Shown: one piece after another, positions 1 through 11,638 of the stretch | How the letters are laid out: every line of letters begins with the position of its first letter | Numbering within the stretch: position 1 is the stretch's first letter | Source: Eulemur rufifrons | Taxonomy: Eukaryota > Chordata > Mammalia > Primates > Lemuridae | Reading direction: 5' to 3' | NCBI RefSeq assembly: GCF_041146395.1 | Contig: NW_027182937.1 | Span: 312,501-376,500 of the forward strand | DNA length: 64,000 nucleotides | Position numbers and translations under genes: made by a program | Notes under the pieces: generated by a model | Seen by the model: only the letters and a program-made list of their open reading frames with translations | What the model was told of the DNA's origin: nothing | Database searches by the model: none

Positions 1-926
1 TTAAAGTAAGTGTTAGGGGTTAGGTTTCAGGATCAAAGGTTAGGGTTATTTTTAGCTGTAGTGTTAGGGTTAGGGATAAGGGATCCCATTAGCATTAAGG
101 GTCTTCCTTACTGTAGGATTAAGGGTTAGGCTTAGAGTTAAAGGTTAAAGTTAGGGTCAGTGTTGAGATTTAGAGTGAGGGCTAACAGTTAGGGTAAAGG
201 TTCAGCGTTAGGGTTAGGGATTAGTGATTAGGCTTTTTGGTTAGTGTTAGGGTTAACGGTTAGGAGTTAGTGTTTTATGAAGGGGTATGGTTAGAATTAG
301 GATTGGGGTTAGAGTTAGGGTGAGGTATAGGGGTTAGGTTTAGGGGTTAGTTTTAGGGTAAAAGGATAGGATTAGGGTTACGGGTTGGGCTTAGGTTTAT
401 GGTTAAAGTTTACTGCTAAGGTTAGGGATAGGGTTCAGGCTTAGCTTTAGGGGTTCTGGTTAGGGTTAGGTGTTAGGTTAGTGTCAGGGTTAGGTCTAGT
501 CGTGAGGGTAAGGTTTAGGGTTAGCTTTAAGAGCTAGGGTTAGGTTTAATGGTTAGGATTAGGATTAGGGTTAAGGGTTAGGGTAAGGCTTAGGGGTTAG
601 GGTTAAGGGTTAGTGTCAAGGGTTAGGGTTTTTGTTAGGCATAGCGTTGGGGTTAGAAGTAAGGGTTACTGTCAGTGTTAGGGTTGTAGGTAGGGTTACG
701 GTTAGGGTTAGAGGTTTAGAATTAGGGTTAGGGATTAGGTGTCACAGTGATGACTAGGAGATAGGGTTAGAATTATGGGATAGGGGTTGTTCTCAGGAAA
801 TGGGTTATGCATTAACGTTAGGATAAGAGGTTAAAGTTAGGCGCACGGGGAGGTTTACGTGTTAAGGGGAGAAATAGGAACAGGGTTGGGTGTTATGTTC
901 AGGGTTAGGGTTATCTGTTAAAGGTA
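1..926 (+). repeat. Satellite unit U0, right half only
   Basis: The window opens inside a unit, at the segment before the GGATCC-like pair. It carries private variants (TTTCAGGATCAAAGG near 25, GTAGGATTAAGG near 114, an AACAGTTAGG variant near 186) that reappear in U4 about 7652 bases downstream. Confidence 0.9.
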
Positions 927-2790
927 TTGTTTATGCTTAGCGCACGGGCCCTGTCTGCATTGGGCGGGCGGGGGGAGTTTAGGGGGCTGGGTTTGTACCC
1001 GGGAACCCACTCTATCATACTCTGGGTATGGGCCCATGGGTTTCATGCAGGACGCAGTGGTAGAGCCTCCTTTCACGCATGGCATGGGAGGATGGCAGGC
1101 TTTCTAAACTCTAAGAAAGCAAGAAGTCTGAGAATTAGATTTAGGGGTAGGATTATGGTTAGGGTTAAGGATGAAGTTTAGTGTTAGGGTGAGGGCTTAG
1201 GGTTATGGATTAGGGTTAGTGTTAAAGGCTACTCTTAGGTTTAACGGTTACACTTTGGTTTAGGGTTGAGGTTTACGGTTAGGGTTAAGATGAGGGGTTA
1301 GGGTTTGGTACAGGGTTAGGGTTAAGTGTTAGGTTTAGGGTTGAAGATTAGGATTAGGGTTAGGATTAAAGGTTAGCGTGAGAGTTAACGCTTAGGGTTA
1401 AGGTTAAGAGTTAGGGTTTAGGGTTAGGGTTGGGGTTAGGTTTAGTTTTAGGGTTAGAGTTATGTACTATGGTTTGTGTTAGAGGTTAAGGTTAGGTTTA
1501 CTGGTCACGGTTAGGGTTACGTTTAGGGGTTTGCGTTAGGGTTAGGGTTAAGGGATAGGATTAGGGTTAAGTGTTGGGCTTAGGGTTACGGTTTAGTGTT
1601 AGTGTTATCATTAAGGATTAGGGGTAGGGTCAGGGTTAAATGCTTGGGTGCGGGTAATGGTTAGGGTCAGGGTTAAGGTTCACGGATAGGGTTCGTGTTA
1701 AGGGTTACGGGTAGGTTTAGGGTTCAGGGTTAGAGTTAGCATTAGGGCTTAAGTTTAGGATTAGGCGGTAGGTTCGATTTAGGGTTAGATCTAGGCGTTA
1801 GGGTAAGGGCTAGCGTTAGGGTTCAGAGATAGGGTTAGGTTTAATGCTTAGGATTAGGGTTAGGGTTTGGGGTTAAAGTAAGTGTTAGGGGTTAGGTTTA
1901 AGGATCAAAGGTTAGTGTTCTTTTTAGCTGTAGTGTTAGGGTTAGGGATAAGGGATCCCATTAGCATTAAGGGTCTTCCTTACTGTAGGGTTAAGGGTTA
2001 GGCTTAGAGTTAAAAGTTAAGGTTAGGGTCAGTGTTAAGATTTAGGGTGAGGGTTAACGGTTAGGGTATAGGTTAAGTGTTAGGGTTAGGGATTAGTGAT
2101 TAGGGTTTTTGGTTAGTGTTAGGTTAGCGGTTAGTGTTTTATGAAGGGGTATGGTTAGAATTAGGATTGGGGTTAGAGTTAGGGTGAGGTATAGGGGTTA
2201 GGTTTAGGGGTTAGTTTTAGGGTAAAAGGATAGGATTAGGGTTACGGGTTGGGCTTAGGTTTAGGGTTAAAGTTTACTGCTAGGGTTAGGGATAGGGTTC
2301 AGGGTTAGCTTTAGGGGTTCTGGTGAGGGTTAAGTTTTAGGTTAGTGTCAGGGTTAGGTCTAGTCGTGAGGGTAAGGTTTAGGGTTAGCTTTAAGAGCTA
2401 GGGTTAGGTTTAATGGTTAGGATTAGGATTAGGGTTAAGGGTTAGGGTAAGTCTTAGGGGTTAGGGTGAAGGGTTAGGGTCAAGGGTTAGGGTTTTTGTT
2501 AGGCATAGCGTTGGGGTTAGAAGTAAGGGTTACTGTCATTGTTAGGGTTGTAGGTAGGGTTACGGTTAGGGTTAGCGGTTTGGAATTAGGGTTAGGGATT
2601 AGGTGTCACAGTGATGACTAGGAGATAGGGTTAGAATTATGGGATAGGGGTTGTTCTCAGGAAATGGGTTATGCATTAACGTTAGGATAAGAGGTTAAAG
2701 TTAGGCGCACGGTGAAGTTTACGTGTTAAGGGGAGAAATAGGAACAGGGTTGCGTGTTATGTTCAGGGTTAGGGTTATCTGTTAAAGGTA
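927..2790 (+). repeat. Satellite unit U1 (1864 bp)
   Basis: Complete unit, A-type. Core frame of 84 codons is open. The core shares two private variants with U4: GCATTGGGCG instead of GCATTAGGCG, and GGACGCAG instead of GGACACAG. Confidence 0.9.
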
Positions 2791-4660
2791 TTGTTTATGC
2801 TTAGCGCACGGGCCCTGTCTGCATTAGGCGGGCGGGGGGGAGTTTTGGGGGCTGGGATTGTACCCGGGAACCCACTCTATCATACTCTGGGTATGGGCCC
2901 GTGGGTTTCATACAGGACACAGTGGTAGAGCCTCCTTTCACGCATGGCATGGGAGGATTGCAGGCTTTCTAAACTCTAAGAAAGCAAGAAGTCTGAGAAT
3001 TAGATTTAGAGTTAGGATTATGGTTAGGGTTAAGGATGAAGTTTAGTGTTAGGGTGAGGGCTTAGGGTTAGGGATTAGGGTTAGGGTTAAAGGTTAGTCT
3101 TAGGTTTAACGGTTACACTTTGGTTTAGGGTTGAGGTTTACGGTTAGGGTTAAGATGAGGGGTTAGGGTTTGGTACAGGGTTAGGGTTAAGTGTAAGGTT
3201 TAGGGTTGAAGATTAGGATTAGGGTTAGGATTATAGGATAGCGTGAGAGTTAACGCTTAGGGTTAAGGTTAAGAGTTAGGGTTCAGGGTTAGGTTTAGGG
3301 TTAGGGTTAGTTTTAGGGTTAGAGTTATGTGCTATGGTTTGTGTTAGAGGTTAGGGTTAGGTTTACTGGTGACGGTTATGGTTACGTTTTGGGGTTAGCA
3401 TTAGGGTTAGGGTTAGGGTTAGGGATAAGGGATAGGATTAGGGTTAAGTGTTGGCCTTAGGGTTAGGGTTTAGTGTTAGGGTTATCATTAAGGACTAGGG
3501 GTAGGGTCAGGGTTAAATGCCTGGGTGCGGGTAATGGTTAGTGTCAGAGTTAAGGTTCACGGATAGGGTTAGTGTTAAGGGTTACGGGTAGGTTTAGGGT
3601 TCAGGGTTAGAGTTAGCATTAGGGCTTAAGGTTAGGATTAGGCGGTAGGTTCGATTTAGGGTTAGATCTAGGCGTTCGGGTAAAGGCTAGCGTTAGGGTT
3701 AAGAGATAGGGTTAGGTTTAATGCTTAGGCATAGGGTTAGGGTTTGGGGTTAAAGTAAGTGTTAGGGGTTAGGTTTAAGGATGAAAGGTTACTGTTATTT
3801 TTAGCTGTAGTGTTAGGGTTACGGAAAAGGGATCCCATTAGCATTAAGGGTCTTCCTTACTGTAGGGTTAAGGGTTAGGCTTAGAGTTAAAGGTTAAGGT
3901 TAGGGTCAGTGTTAAGATTTAGGGTGAGGGTTAACGGTTCGGGTAAAGGTTAAGCGTTAGGGTTAGGGATTAGTGATTAGGGTTTTTGGTTAGTGTTAGG
4001 GTTAGCGGTTAGGAGTTAGTGTTTTAAGAAGGGGTATGGTTAGAATTAGGATTGGGGTTAGAGTTAGGGTGAGGTATAGGGGTTAGGTTTAGGGGTTAGT
4101 TTTAGGGTAAAAGGATAGGATTAGTGTTACGGGTTGGGCTAGGTTTAGGGTTAAAGTTTACTGCTAGGGTTAGGGATAGGGTTCAGGGTTAGCTTTAGGG
4201 GTTCTGGTTAGGGTTAGGTGTTAGGTTAGTGTCAGGGTTAGGTCTAGTCGTGAGGGCAAGGTTCAGGGTTATCTTTAAGAGCTAGGGTTAGGTTTAATGG
4301 TTAAGATTAGGATTAGGGTTAAGGGTTAGGGTAAGGCTTAGGGGTTAGGGTGCAGGGTTAGGGTTTTTTTAGGCATAGCGTTGGGGTTAGAAGTAAGGGT
4401 TACTGTCAGTGTTAGGGTTGTAGGTAGGGTTACGGTTAGGGTTAGCGGTTTAGAATTAGGGTTAGGGATTAGGTGTCACAGTGATCACTAGGAGATAGGG
4501 TTAGAATTATGGGATAGCAGTTGTTCTCAGGAAATGGGTTATGCATTAACGTTAGGATAAGAGGTTAAAGTTAGGCGCACGGGGAGGTTTACGTGTTAAG
4601 GGGAGAAATAGGAACAGGGTTGGGTGTTATGTTCAGGGTTAGGGTTATCTGTTAAAGGTA
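2791..4660 (+). repeat. Satellite unit U2 (1870 bp)
   Basis: Complete, A-type. The core G-run has seven Gs instead of six, which shifts the core frame. Near its end it has GTGATCACTAGG (around 4481) where nearly all units have GTGATGACTAGG, a variant otherwise seen only in U6. It also lacks the GTCAAGGGTTAGGG step near 4350. Confidence 0.9.
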
Positions 4661-6700
4661 TTGTTTATGCTTAGCGCACGGGCCCTGTCTGCATTAGGCG
4701 GGCGGGGGGAGTTTAGGGGGCTGGGATTGTACCCGGGAACCCACTCTATCATACTCTGGGTATGGGCCCGTGGGTTTCATGCAGGACACAGTGGTAGAGC
4801 CTCCTTTCACCCATGGCATGGGAGGATGGCAGGCTTTCTAAACTCTAAGAAAGCAAGAAATGTGAGACTGAGAGTTAGGGTTGGATTATGGTTAGGGTTA
4901 AGGATGAAGTTTAGTGTTAGGGTGAGGGCTTAGGCTTAGGTATTAGGGTTAGTGTTAAAGGTTACTCTTAGGTTTAACGGTTACACTTTGGTTTAGGGTT
5001 GAGGTTTAAGATTAGGGTTAAGAAGAGGGGTTAGGTTATGGTACAGGGTTAGGGTTAAGTGTTAGGTTTAGTGTTGAAGATTAGGATTAGGGTTAGGATT
5101 AAAGGTTAGCGTGAGAGTTAACGCTTAGGGTTAAGGTTAAGAGTTAGGGGTTAGTGGTTAGGGTTAGGGATAGTGTAGGGTACGATTGGGTTAGGGGTTA
5201 GGGTTAGGGGTTAGGGTTAGGTTAGGGTTAGGGTTAGGGTTAGGGGTTAGGGCTAGTTATAGGGCTAGGGCTAGGGCTAGGAGTTAGGTTTAGGGTTACG
5301 GGTTAGGGTTAGGGTTAGGGGTTAGGGTTAGGGCTAGGGCTTGGTCTAGGGTTAGGGTCAGGGTCAGGGTCAGGGGTCAGGGTCAGGGTCAGGGGTTAGG
5401 GTTAGGGGTTAGGGTTATGGTTAGGGGTTAGGGTTAGGGTTAGGGTTAGGTTAGGGTTAGGGTTAAGGGATAGGATTAGGGTTAAGTGTTGGGCTTAGGG
5501 TGAGGGTTTAGTGTTAGGGTTATCATTAAGGATTAGGGTTAGGGTCAGGGTTAAATGCTTGGGTGCGGGAAATAGTTAGGGTCAGGGTTAAGGTTCACGG
5601 ATATGGTTAGTGTTAAGGGTTACGGGTAGGTTTAGGGTTCAGGGTTAGAGTTAGCATTAGGGCTTAAGGTTAGGATTAGGCGGTAGGTTAGATTTAGGGT
5701 TAGATCTAGGCGTTAGGGTAAGGGCTAGCGTTAGGGTTAAGAGACAGGGTTAGGTTTAATGCTTAGGATTAGGGTTAGGGTTATGGGTTAAAGTAAGTGT
5801 TAGGGGTTAGGTTTAAGGATCCAAGGTTAGGGTTATTTTTAGCTGTAGTGTTAGGGTTAGGGATAAGGGATCCCATTAGCATTAAGGGTCTTGCTTACAG
5901 TAGGGTTAAGGGTTAGGCTTAGAGTTAAAGGTTAAGGTTAGGGTCAGTGTTAAGATGTAGGGTGAGGGCTAATGGTTAGGGTAAAGGTTAAGCGTTAGGG
6001 TTAGGGATTAGTGATTTGGATTTTTGGTTAGTGTTAGGGTTAGCGGTTAGGAGTTAGTGTTTTATGAAGGGGTATGTTTAGAATTAGGATTGGGGTTAGA
6101 GTTAGGGTGAGGTATAGGGGTTAGGTTTAGGGGTTAGTTTTAGGGTAAAAGGATAGGATTAGGGTTACGGGTTGGGCTTAGGTTTAGGGTTAAAGTTTAC
6201 TGCTAGGGTTAGGGATAGGGTTCAGGGTTAGCTTTAGGGGTTCTGGTTAGGGTTAGGTGTTAGGTTAGTGTCAGCGTTAGGTCTAGTCGTGAGGTTAAGG
6301 TTTAGGGTTAGCTTTAAGAGCTAGGGTTAGGTTTAATGGTTAGGATTAGGATTAGGGTTAAGGGTTAGGGTAAGGCTTAGGGGTGAGGGTGAAGGTTTAG
6401 GGTTTTTGTTAGGCATAGCGTTGGGGTTAGAAGTAAGGGTTACTGTCAGTGTTAGGGTTGTAGGTAGGGTTACGGTTAGGGTTAGCGGTTTAGAATTAGG
6501 GTTAGGGATTAGGTGTCACAGTGATGACTAGGAGATAGGGTTAGAATTATGGGATAGGGGTTGTTCTCAGGAAATGGGTTATGCATTAACGTTAGGATAA
6601 GATGTTAAAGCTAGGCGCACGGTGAGGTTTACGTGTTAAGGGGAGAAATAGGAACAGGGTTGGGTGTTATGTTGAGGGTTAGGGTTATCTGTTAAAGGTA
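4661..6700 (+). repeat. Satellite unit U3 (2040 bp) with telomeric block
   Basis: A-type. The core 3' end is altered (AAGAAATGTGAGACTGAG), moving the core frame. About 150 bases of normal unit sequence are replaced by about 316 bases of near-canonical telomere repeats at 5151-5466, which explains the extra length. Like U7 it lacks the GTCAAGGGTTAGGG step near its end. Confidence 0.9.
5151..5466 (+). repeat. Near-canonical telomeric repeat block with TCAGGG/CTAGGG variants
   Basis: Runs of TTAGGG and TTAGGGG are interspersed with clusters of CTAGGG (around 5263-5280) and TCAGGG (around 5355-5395). It is much less decayed than the surrounding unit and lacks the unit's usual landmark GTGCTATGGTTTG. 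Variant hexamers of this kind are typical of proximal telomere DNA in mammals (established). Inference: capture of true telomere sequence or local expansion. Confidence 0.85.
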
Positions 6701-8578
6701 TTGTTTATGCTTAGCGCACGGGCCCTGTCTGCATTGGGCGGGCGGGGGGAGTTTAGGGGACTGGGATTGTACCCGGGAACCCACTCTATCATACTCTGGG
6801 TATGAGCCTGTGGGTTTCATGCAGGACGCAGAGGTAGAGCCTCCTTTCACGCATGGCATGGGAGGATTGCAGGCTTTCTAAACTCTAAGAAAGCAAGAAG
6901 TCTGAGAATTAGATTTAGGGTTAGGATTATGGTTAGGGTTAAGGATGAAGTTTAGTGTTAGGGTGAGGGCTTAGGGTTACGGATTAGGGTTAGGGTTAAA
7001 GGTTAGTCTTAGTTTTAATGGTTACACTTTGGTATAGGGTTCAGGTTTACCGTTAGGTTTAAGATGAGGGGTTAGGGTTTGGTACAGGGTTAGGGTTAAG
7101 TGTTAGGTTTAGGGTTGAAGATTAGGATTAGGGTTAGGATTAAAGGTTAGCGTGAGAGTTAACGCTTAGGGTTAAGGTTAAGAGTTAGGGTTTAGGTTTA
7201 GGGTTAGGGTTAGGGTTAGATTTAGGGTTAGAGTTATGAGCTACGCTTTGTGTTAGAGGTTAGGTTTACGTTTACTGGTCACGGTGAGGGTTACGTGTAG
7301 GGGGTAGCATTAGGGTTAGGGTTAGGGTTAAGGGATAGGATTAGGGATAAGTGTTGGGCTTAGGGTTAGGGTTTAGTGTTAGGGTTAGCATTAAGGATTA
7401 GTGTTAGGGTCAGGGTTAAATGCTTGGGTGAGGGTAATAGTTAGGGTCAGGGTTAAGGTTCACGGATAGGGTTAGTGTTAAGGGTTACGGGTAGGTTTAG
7501 GGTTCAGGGTTAGAGTTAGCCTTAGGGCTTAAGGTTAGGATTAGGCGGTAGGTTAGACTTAGCGTTAGATCTAGGCGTTAGGGTAAGGGCTAGCGTTAGG
7601 GTTAAGAGATAGGGTTAGGTTTAATGCTTAGGATTAGGGTTAGGGTTTGGGGTTAAAGTAAGTGTTAGGGGTTAGGTTTCAGGATCAAAGGTTAGGGTTA
7701 TTTTTAGCTGTAGTGTTAGGGTTAGGGATAAGGGATCCCATTAGCATTAAGGGTCTTCCTTACTGTAGGATTAAGGGTTAGGCTTAGAGTTAAAGGTTAA
7801 GGTTAGGGTCAGTGTTGTGATTTAGAGTGAGGGTTAACAGTTAGGGTAAAGGTTAAGCGTTAGGGTTAGGGATTAGTGATTAGGGTTTTTGGTTAGAGTT
7901 AGGGTTAGCAGTTAGGAGTTAGTGTTTTATGAAGGGGTATGGTTAGAATTAGGATTGGGGTTAGAGTTAGGGTGAGGTATAGGGGTTAGGTTTAGGGGTT
8001 AGATTTAGGGTAAAAGGATAGGATTAGGGTTACGGGTTGGGCTTAGGTTTAGGGTTAAGGTTTACTGCTAGGCTTAGGGATAGGGTTCAGGGTTAGCTTT
8101 AGGGGTTCTGGTTAGGGTTAGGTGTTAGGTTAGTGTCAGGGTTAGGACTAGTCGTGAGGGTAAGGTTTAGGGTTAGCTTTAAGAGCTAGGGTTAGGTTTA
8201 ATGGTTAGGATTAGGATTAGGGTTAAGGGTTAGGGTAAGGCTTAGGGGTTAGGGGGAAGGTTTAGGGTCAAGGGTTACAGTTTTTGTTAGGCATAGCTTT
8301 GGGTTTAGAAGTAAGGGTTACTGTCAGTGTTAGGGTTGTAGGTAGGGTTACGGTTAGGGTTAGCGGTTTAGAATTAGGGTTAGGGATTAGGTGTCACAGT
8401 GATGACTAGGAGATAGGGTTAGAATTATGGGATAGGGGTTGTTCTCAGGAAATGGGTTATGCATTAACGTTAGGATAAGAGGTTAAAGTTAGGCGCACGG
8501 TGAGGTTTACGTGTTAAGGGGAGAAATAGGAACAGGGTTGGGTGTTATGTTCAGGGTTAGGGTTATCTGTTAAAGGTA
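6701..8578 (+). repeat. Satellite unit U4 (1878 bp)
   Basis: A-type. The core frame is broken by TGG to TGA at codon 35 (GGTATGAGCC). The core shares private variants with U1, while the GGATCC region near 7677 (TTTCAGGATCAAAGG) shares private variants with U0, so the unit is a mosaic. Confidence 0.9.
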
Positions 8579-10443
8579 TTGTTTATGCTTAGCGCACGGG
8601 CCCTGTCTGCATTAGGCGGGCGGGGGGAGTTTAGGGGGCTGGGATTGTACCCGGGATCCCACTCTATCATACTCTGGGTATGGGCCCGTGGGTTTCATGC
8701 AGGACACAGTGGTAGAGCCTCCTTTCACGCATGGCATGGGAGGATTGTAGGCTTTCTAAACTCTAAGGAAGCAAGAAAGTCTGAGAATTAGATTTAGGGT
8801 TAGGATTCTGGTTAGGGTTAAGGATGAAGTTTAGTGTTAGGGTGAGGGCTTAGGGTTAGGTAATAGGGTTAGGGTTAAAGGTTACTCTTAGGTTTAACGG
8901 TTACACTTTGGTTTAGGGTTGAGGTTTACGGTTAGGGTTAAGATGAGGGGTTAGGGTTTGGTGCAAGGTTAGGGTTAAGTGTTAGGTTTAGGGTTGAAGA
9001 TTAGGATTACGGTTAGGATTAAAGTTTAGCGTGAGAGTTAACGCTTAGGGTTAAGGTTAAGAGTTAGGGTTTAGGGTTAGGGTTAGGGTTACTGTTAGTG
9101 TTAGGGTTAGAGTTATGTGCTATGGTTTGTGTTAGAGGTTACGGTTAGGTTTACTGGTCACGGTTAGGGTTACGTTTAGGGGGTAGCATTAGGATTAGGG
9201 TTAGTGTTAAGGGATAGGATTAGGGATAAGTGTTGGGCTTAGGGTTAGGTTTTAGTGTTATGGTTAGCATTAAGGTTTAGGGTTAGGGTCAGGGTTAAAT
9301 GCTTGGGTGCGGGTAATGGTTAGGGTCAGGGTGAAGGTTCACGGATAGGGTTAGTGTTAAGGGTTACGGGTAGGTTTAAGGTTCAGGGTTAGTGTTAGCA
9401 TTAGGGCTTAAGGTTAGGATTAGGCGGTACGTTAGATTTAGGGTTAGATCTAGGCTTTAGGGTAAGGGCTAGCGTTAGGGTTAAGAGATAGGGTTAGGTT
9501 TAATGCTTAGGATTAGGGTTAGGGTTTGGGTTTAAAGTAAGTGTTAGAGGTTAGGTTTAAGGATCTAAGGTTAGGGTTATTTTTAGCTGTAGTGTTAGGG
9601 TTAGAGATAAGGGATCCCATTAGCATTAAGGGTCTTCCTTACTGTAGGGTTAAGGGTTAGGCTTAGAGTTAAAGGTTAAGGTTAGGGTCAGTGTTAAGAT
9701 TTAGGGTGAGGGTTAACGGTTAGGGTAAAGGTTAAGCGTTAGGGTTAGGGATTAGTGATTAGGGTTTTTGGTTAGTGTTAGGGTTAGCGGTTAGGAGTTA
9801 GTGTTTTATGAAGGGGTATGGTTAGAATTAGGATTAGGGTTAGAGTTAGGTGAGGTATAGGGGTTAGGTTTAGGGTAAAAGGATAGGATTAGGGTTACGG
9901 GTTGGGCTTAGGTTTAGGGTTAAAGTTTACTGCTAGGGTAAGGGTTAGGGTTCAGGGTTAGCTTTAGGGGTTCTGGATAGGGTTAGGTGGTAGGTTAGTG
10001 TCAGGGTTAGGTCTAGTCGTGAGGGTAAGGTTTAGGGTTAGCTTTAGGAGCCAGGGTTACGTTTAATGGTTAGGATTAGGATTAGGGTTAAGGGTTAGGG
10101 TAAGGCTTAGGGGTTAGGGTGAAGGGTTAGGGTCAAGGTTTAGGGTTTTTGTTAGGCATAGCGTTGGGGTTAGAAGTAAGGGTTCCTGTCAGTGTTAGGG
10201 TTGTAGGTAGGGTTACGGTTAGGGTTAGCGGTTTAGAATTAGGGTTAGGGATTAGGTGTCACAGTGATGACTAGGAGATAGGGTTAGAATTATGGGATAG
10301 GGGTTGTTGTCAGGAAATGGGTTATGCATTAACGTTAGGATAAGAGGTTAAAGTTAGGCTCACGGTGAGGTTTACGTGTTAAGGGGAGAAATAGGAACAG
10401 GGTTGGGTGTTATGTTCAGGGTTAGGGTTATCTGTTAAAGGTA
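8579..10443 (+). repeat. Satellite unit U5 (1865 bp)
   Basis: C-type. The SmaI-like CCCGGG of the core is followed by ATCCC instead of AACCC. One extra base (GCAAGAAAGTCTG) shifts the core frame near its end. A small deletion near 9858 removes one GGGGTTAGTTTT step. Confidence 0.9.
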
Positions 10444-11638
10444 TTGTTTATGCTTAGCGCACGGGCCCTGTCTGCATTAGGCGGGCGGGGGGAGTTTAGG
10501 GGGCTGGGATTGTACCCGGGAACCCACTCTATCATACTCTGGGTATGGGCCCGTGGGTTTCATGCAGGACACAGTGGTAGAGCCTCCTTTCACGCATGGC
10601 ATGGGAGGATTGCAGGCTTTCAAAACTCTAAGAAAGCAAGAAGTCTGAGAATTAGATTTAGGGTTAGGATTATGGTTAGGGTTAAGGATGAAGTTTAGTG
10701 TTAGGGTGAGGGCTTAGGGTTAGGGATTAGGTTAAGGGTTAAAGGTTACTCTTAGGTTTAACGGTTACACTTTGGTTTAGGGTTGAGGTTTACGGTTAGG
10801 GTTAAGATGAGGGGTTAGGGTTAGGTACAGGGTTAGGGTTAAGTGTTAGGTTTAGGGTTCATGATTAGGATTAGGTTTGGGATTAAAGGTTAGCGTGAGA
10901 GTTAACGCTTAGTGTTAAGGTTAAGAGTTAGTGTTTAGGGTTAGGGTTAGGGTTAGGGTTAGTTTTAGGGTTAGAGTTATGTGGTATGGTTTGTGTTAGA
11001 GGTTAGGGTTAGGTTTACTGGTCACGGTTAGGGTTACGTTTAGGGGGTAGCATTAGGGTTAGGGTTAGGGTTAAGGGATAGGATTAGGGATAAGTGTTGG
11101 GCTTAGGGTTAGGGTTTAGTGTTATGGTTAGCATTAAGGATTAGGGTTAGGGTCAGGGTTAAATGCTTGGTTGCGGGTAATGTTTAGGGTCAGGATTAAG
11201 GTTCACGGATAGGGTTAGTGTTAAGGGTTACGGGTAGGTTTAAGGTTCAGGGTTAGTGTTAGCATTAGGGCTTAAGGTTAGGATTAGGGTTAGGGTTAAG
11301 GGTTAGGGTAAGGCTTAGGGGTTAGGGTGAAGGGTTAGGGTTTTTATTAGGCATAGCGTTGGGGTTAGAAGTAAGGGTTACTGTCAGTGTTAGGGTTGTA
11401 GGTAGGGTTACGGTTAGGGTTAGCGGTTTAGAATTAGGGTTAGGGATTAGGTGTCACAGTGATCACTAGGAGATAGGGTTAGAATTATGGGATAGGGTTT
11501 GTTCTAAGGAAATGCGTTATGCATTAACGTTAGGATAAGAGGTTAAAGTTAGGCACACGGTGAGGTTTACGTATTAAGGGGAGAAATAGGAACAGGGTTG
11601 GGTGTTACGTTCAGGGTTAGGGTTATCTGTTAAAGGTA
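10444..11638 (+). repeat. Satellite unit U6, internally deleted (1195 bp)
   Basis: A-type; intact core frame. At about 11279-11292 the sequence jumps from the AAGGTTAGGATTA(GGCGG) segment to the later TTAGGATTAGGGTTAAGG segment, losing about 670 bases. Both sides share TTAGGATTAGG, so recombination between short direct repeats is likely. Near 11459 it has the GTGATCACTAGG variant shared with U2. Confidence 0.9.

Noticed and set aside
927..1181. Repeated 84-codon open frame as a protein-coding gene family
   Set aside because: It starts at TTG, runs into telomere-like repeat at its C end, is broken in six copies by unrelated changes and varies freely in amino acids. Reported as a property of the satellite core.
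1..5466. A functional chromosome end
   Set aside because: No long perfect TTAGGG run reaches an edge; the array continues on both sides of the telomeric block and is followed by an L1. It may still be subtelomeric or pericentromeric.
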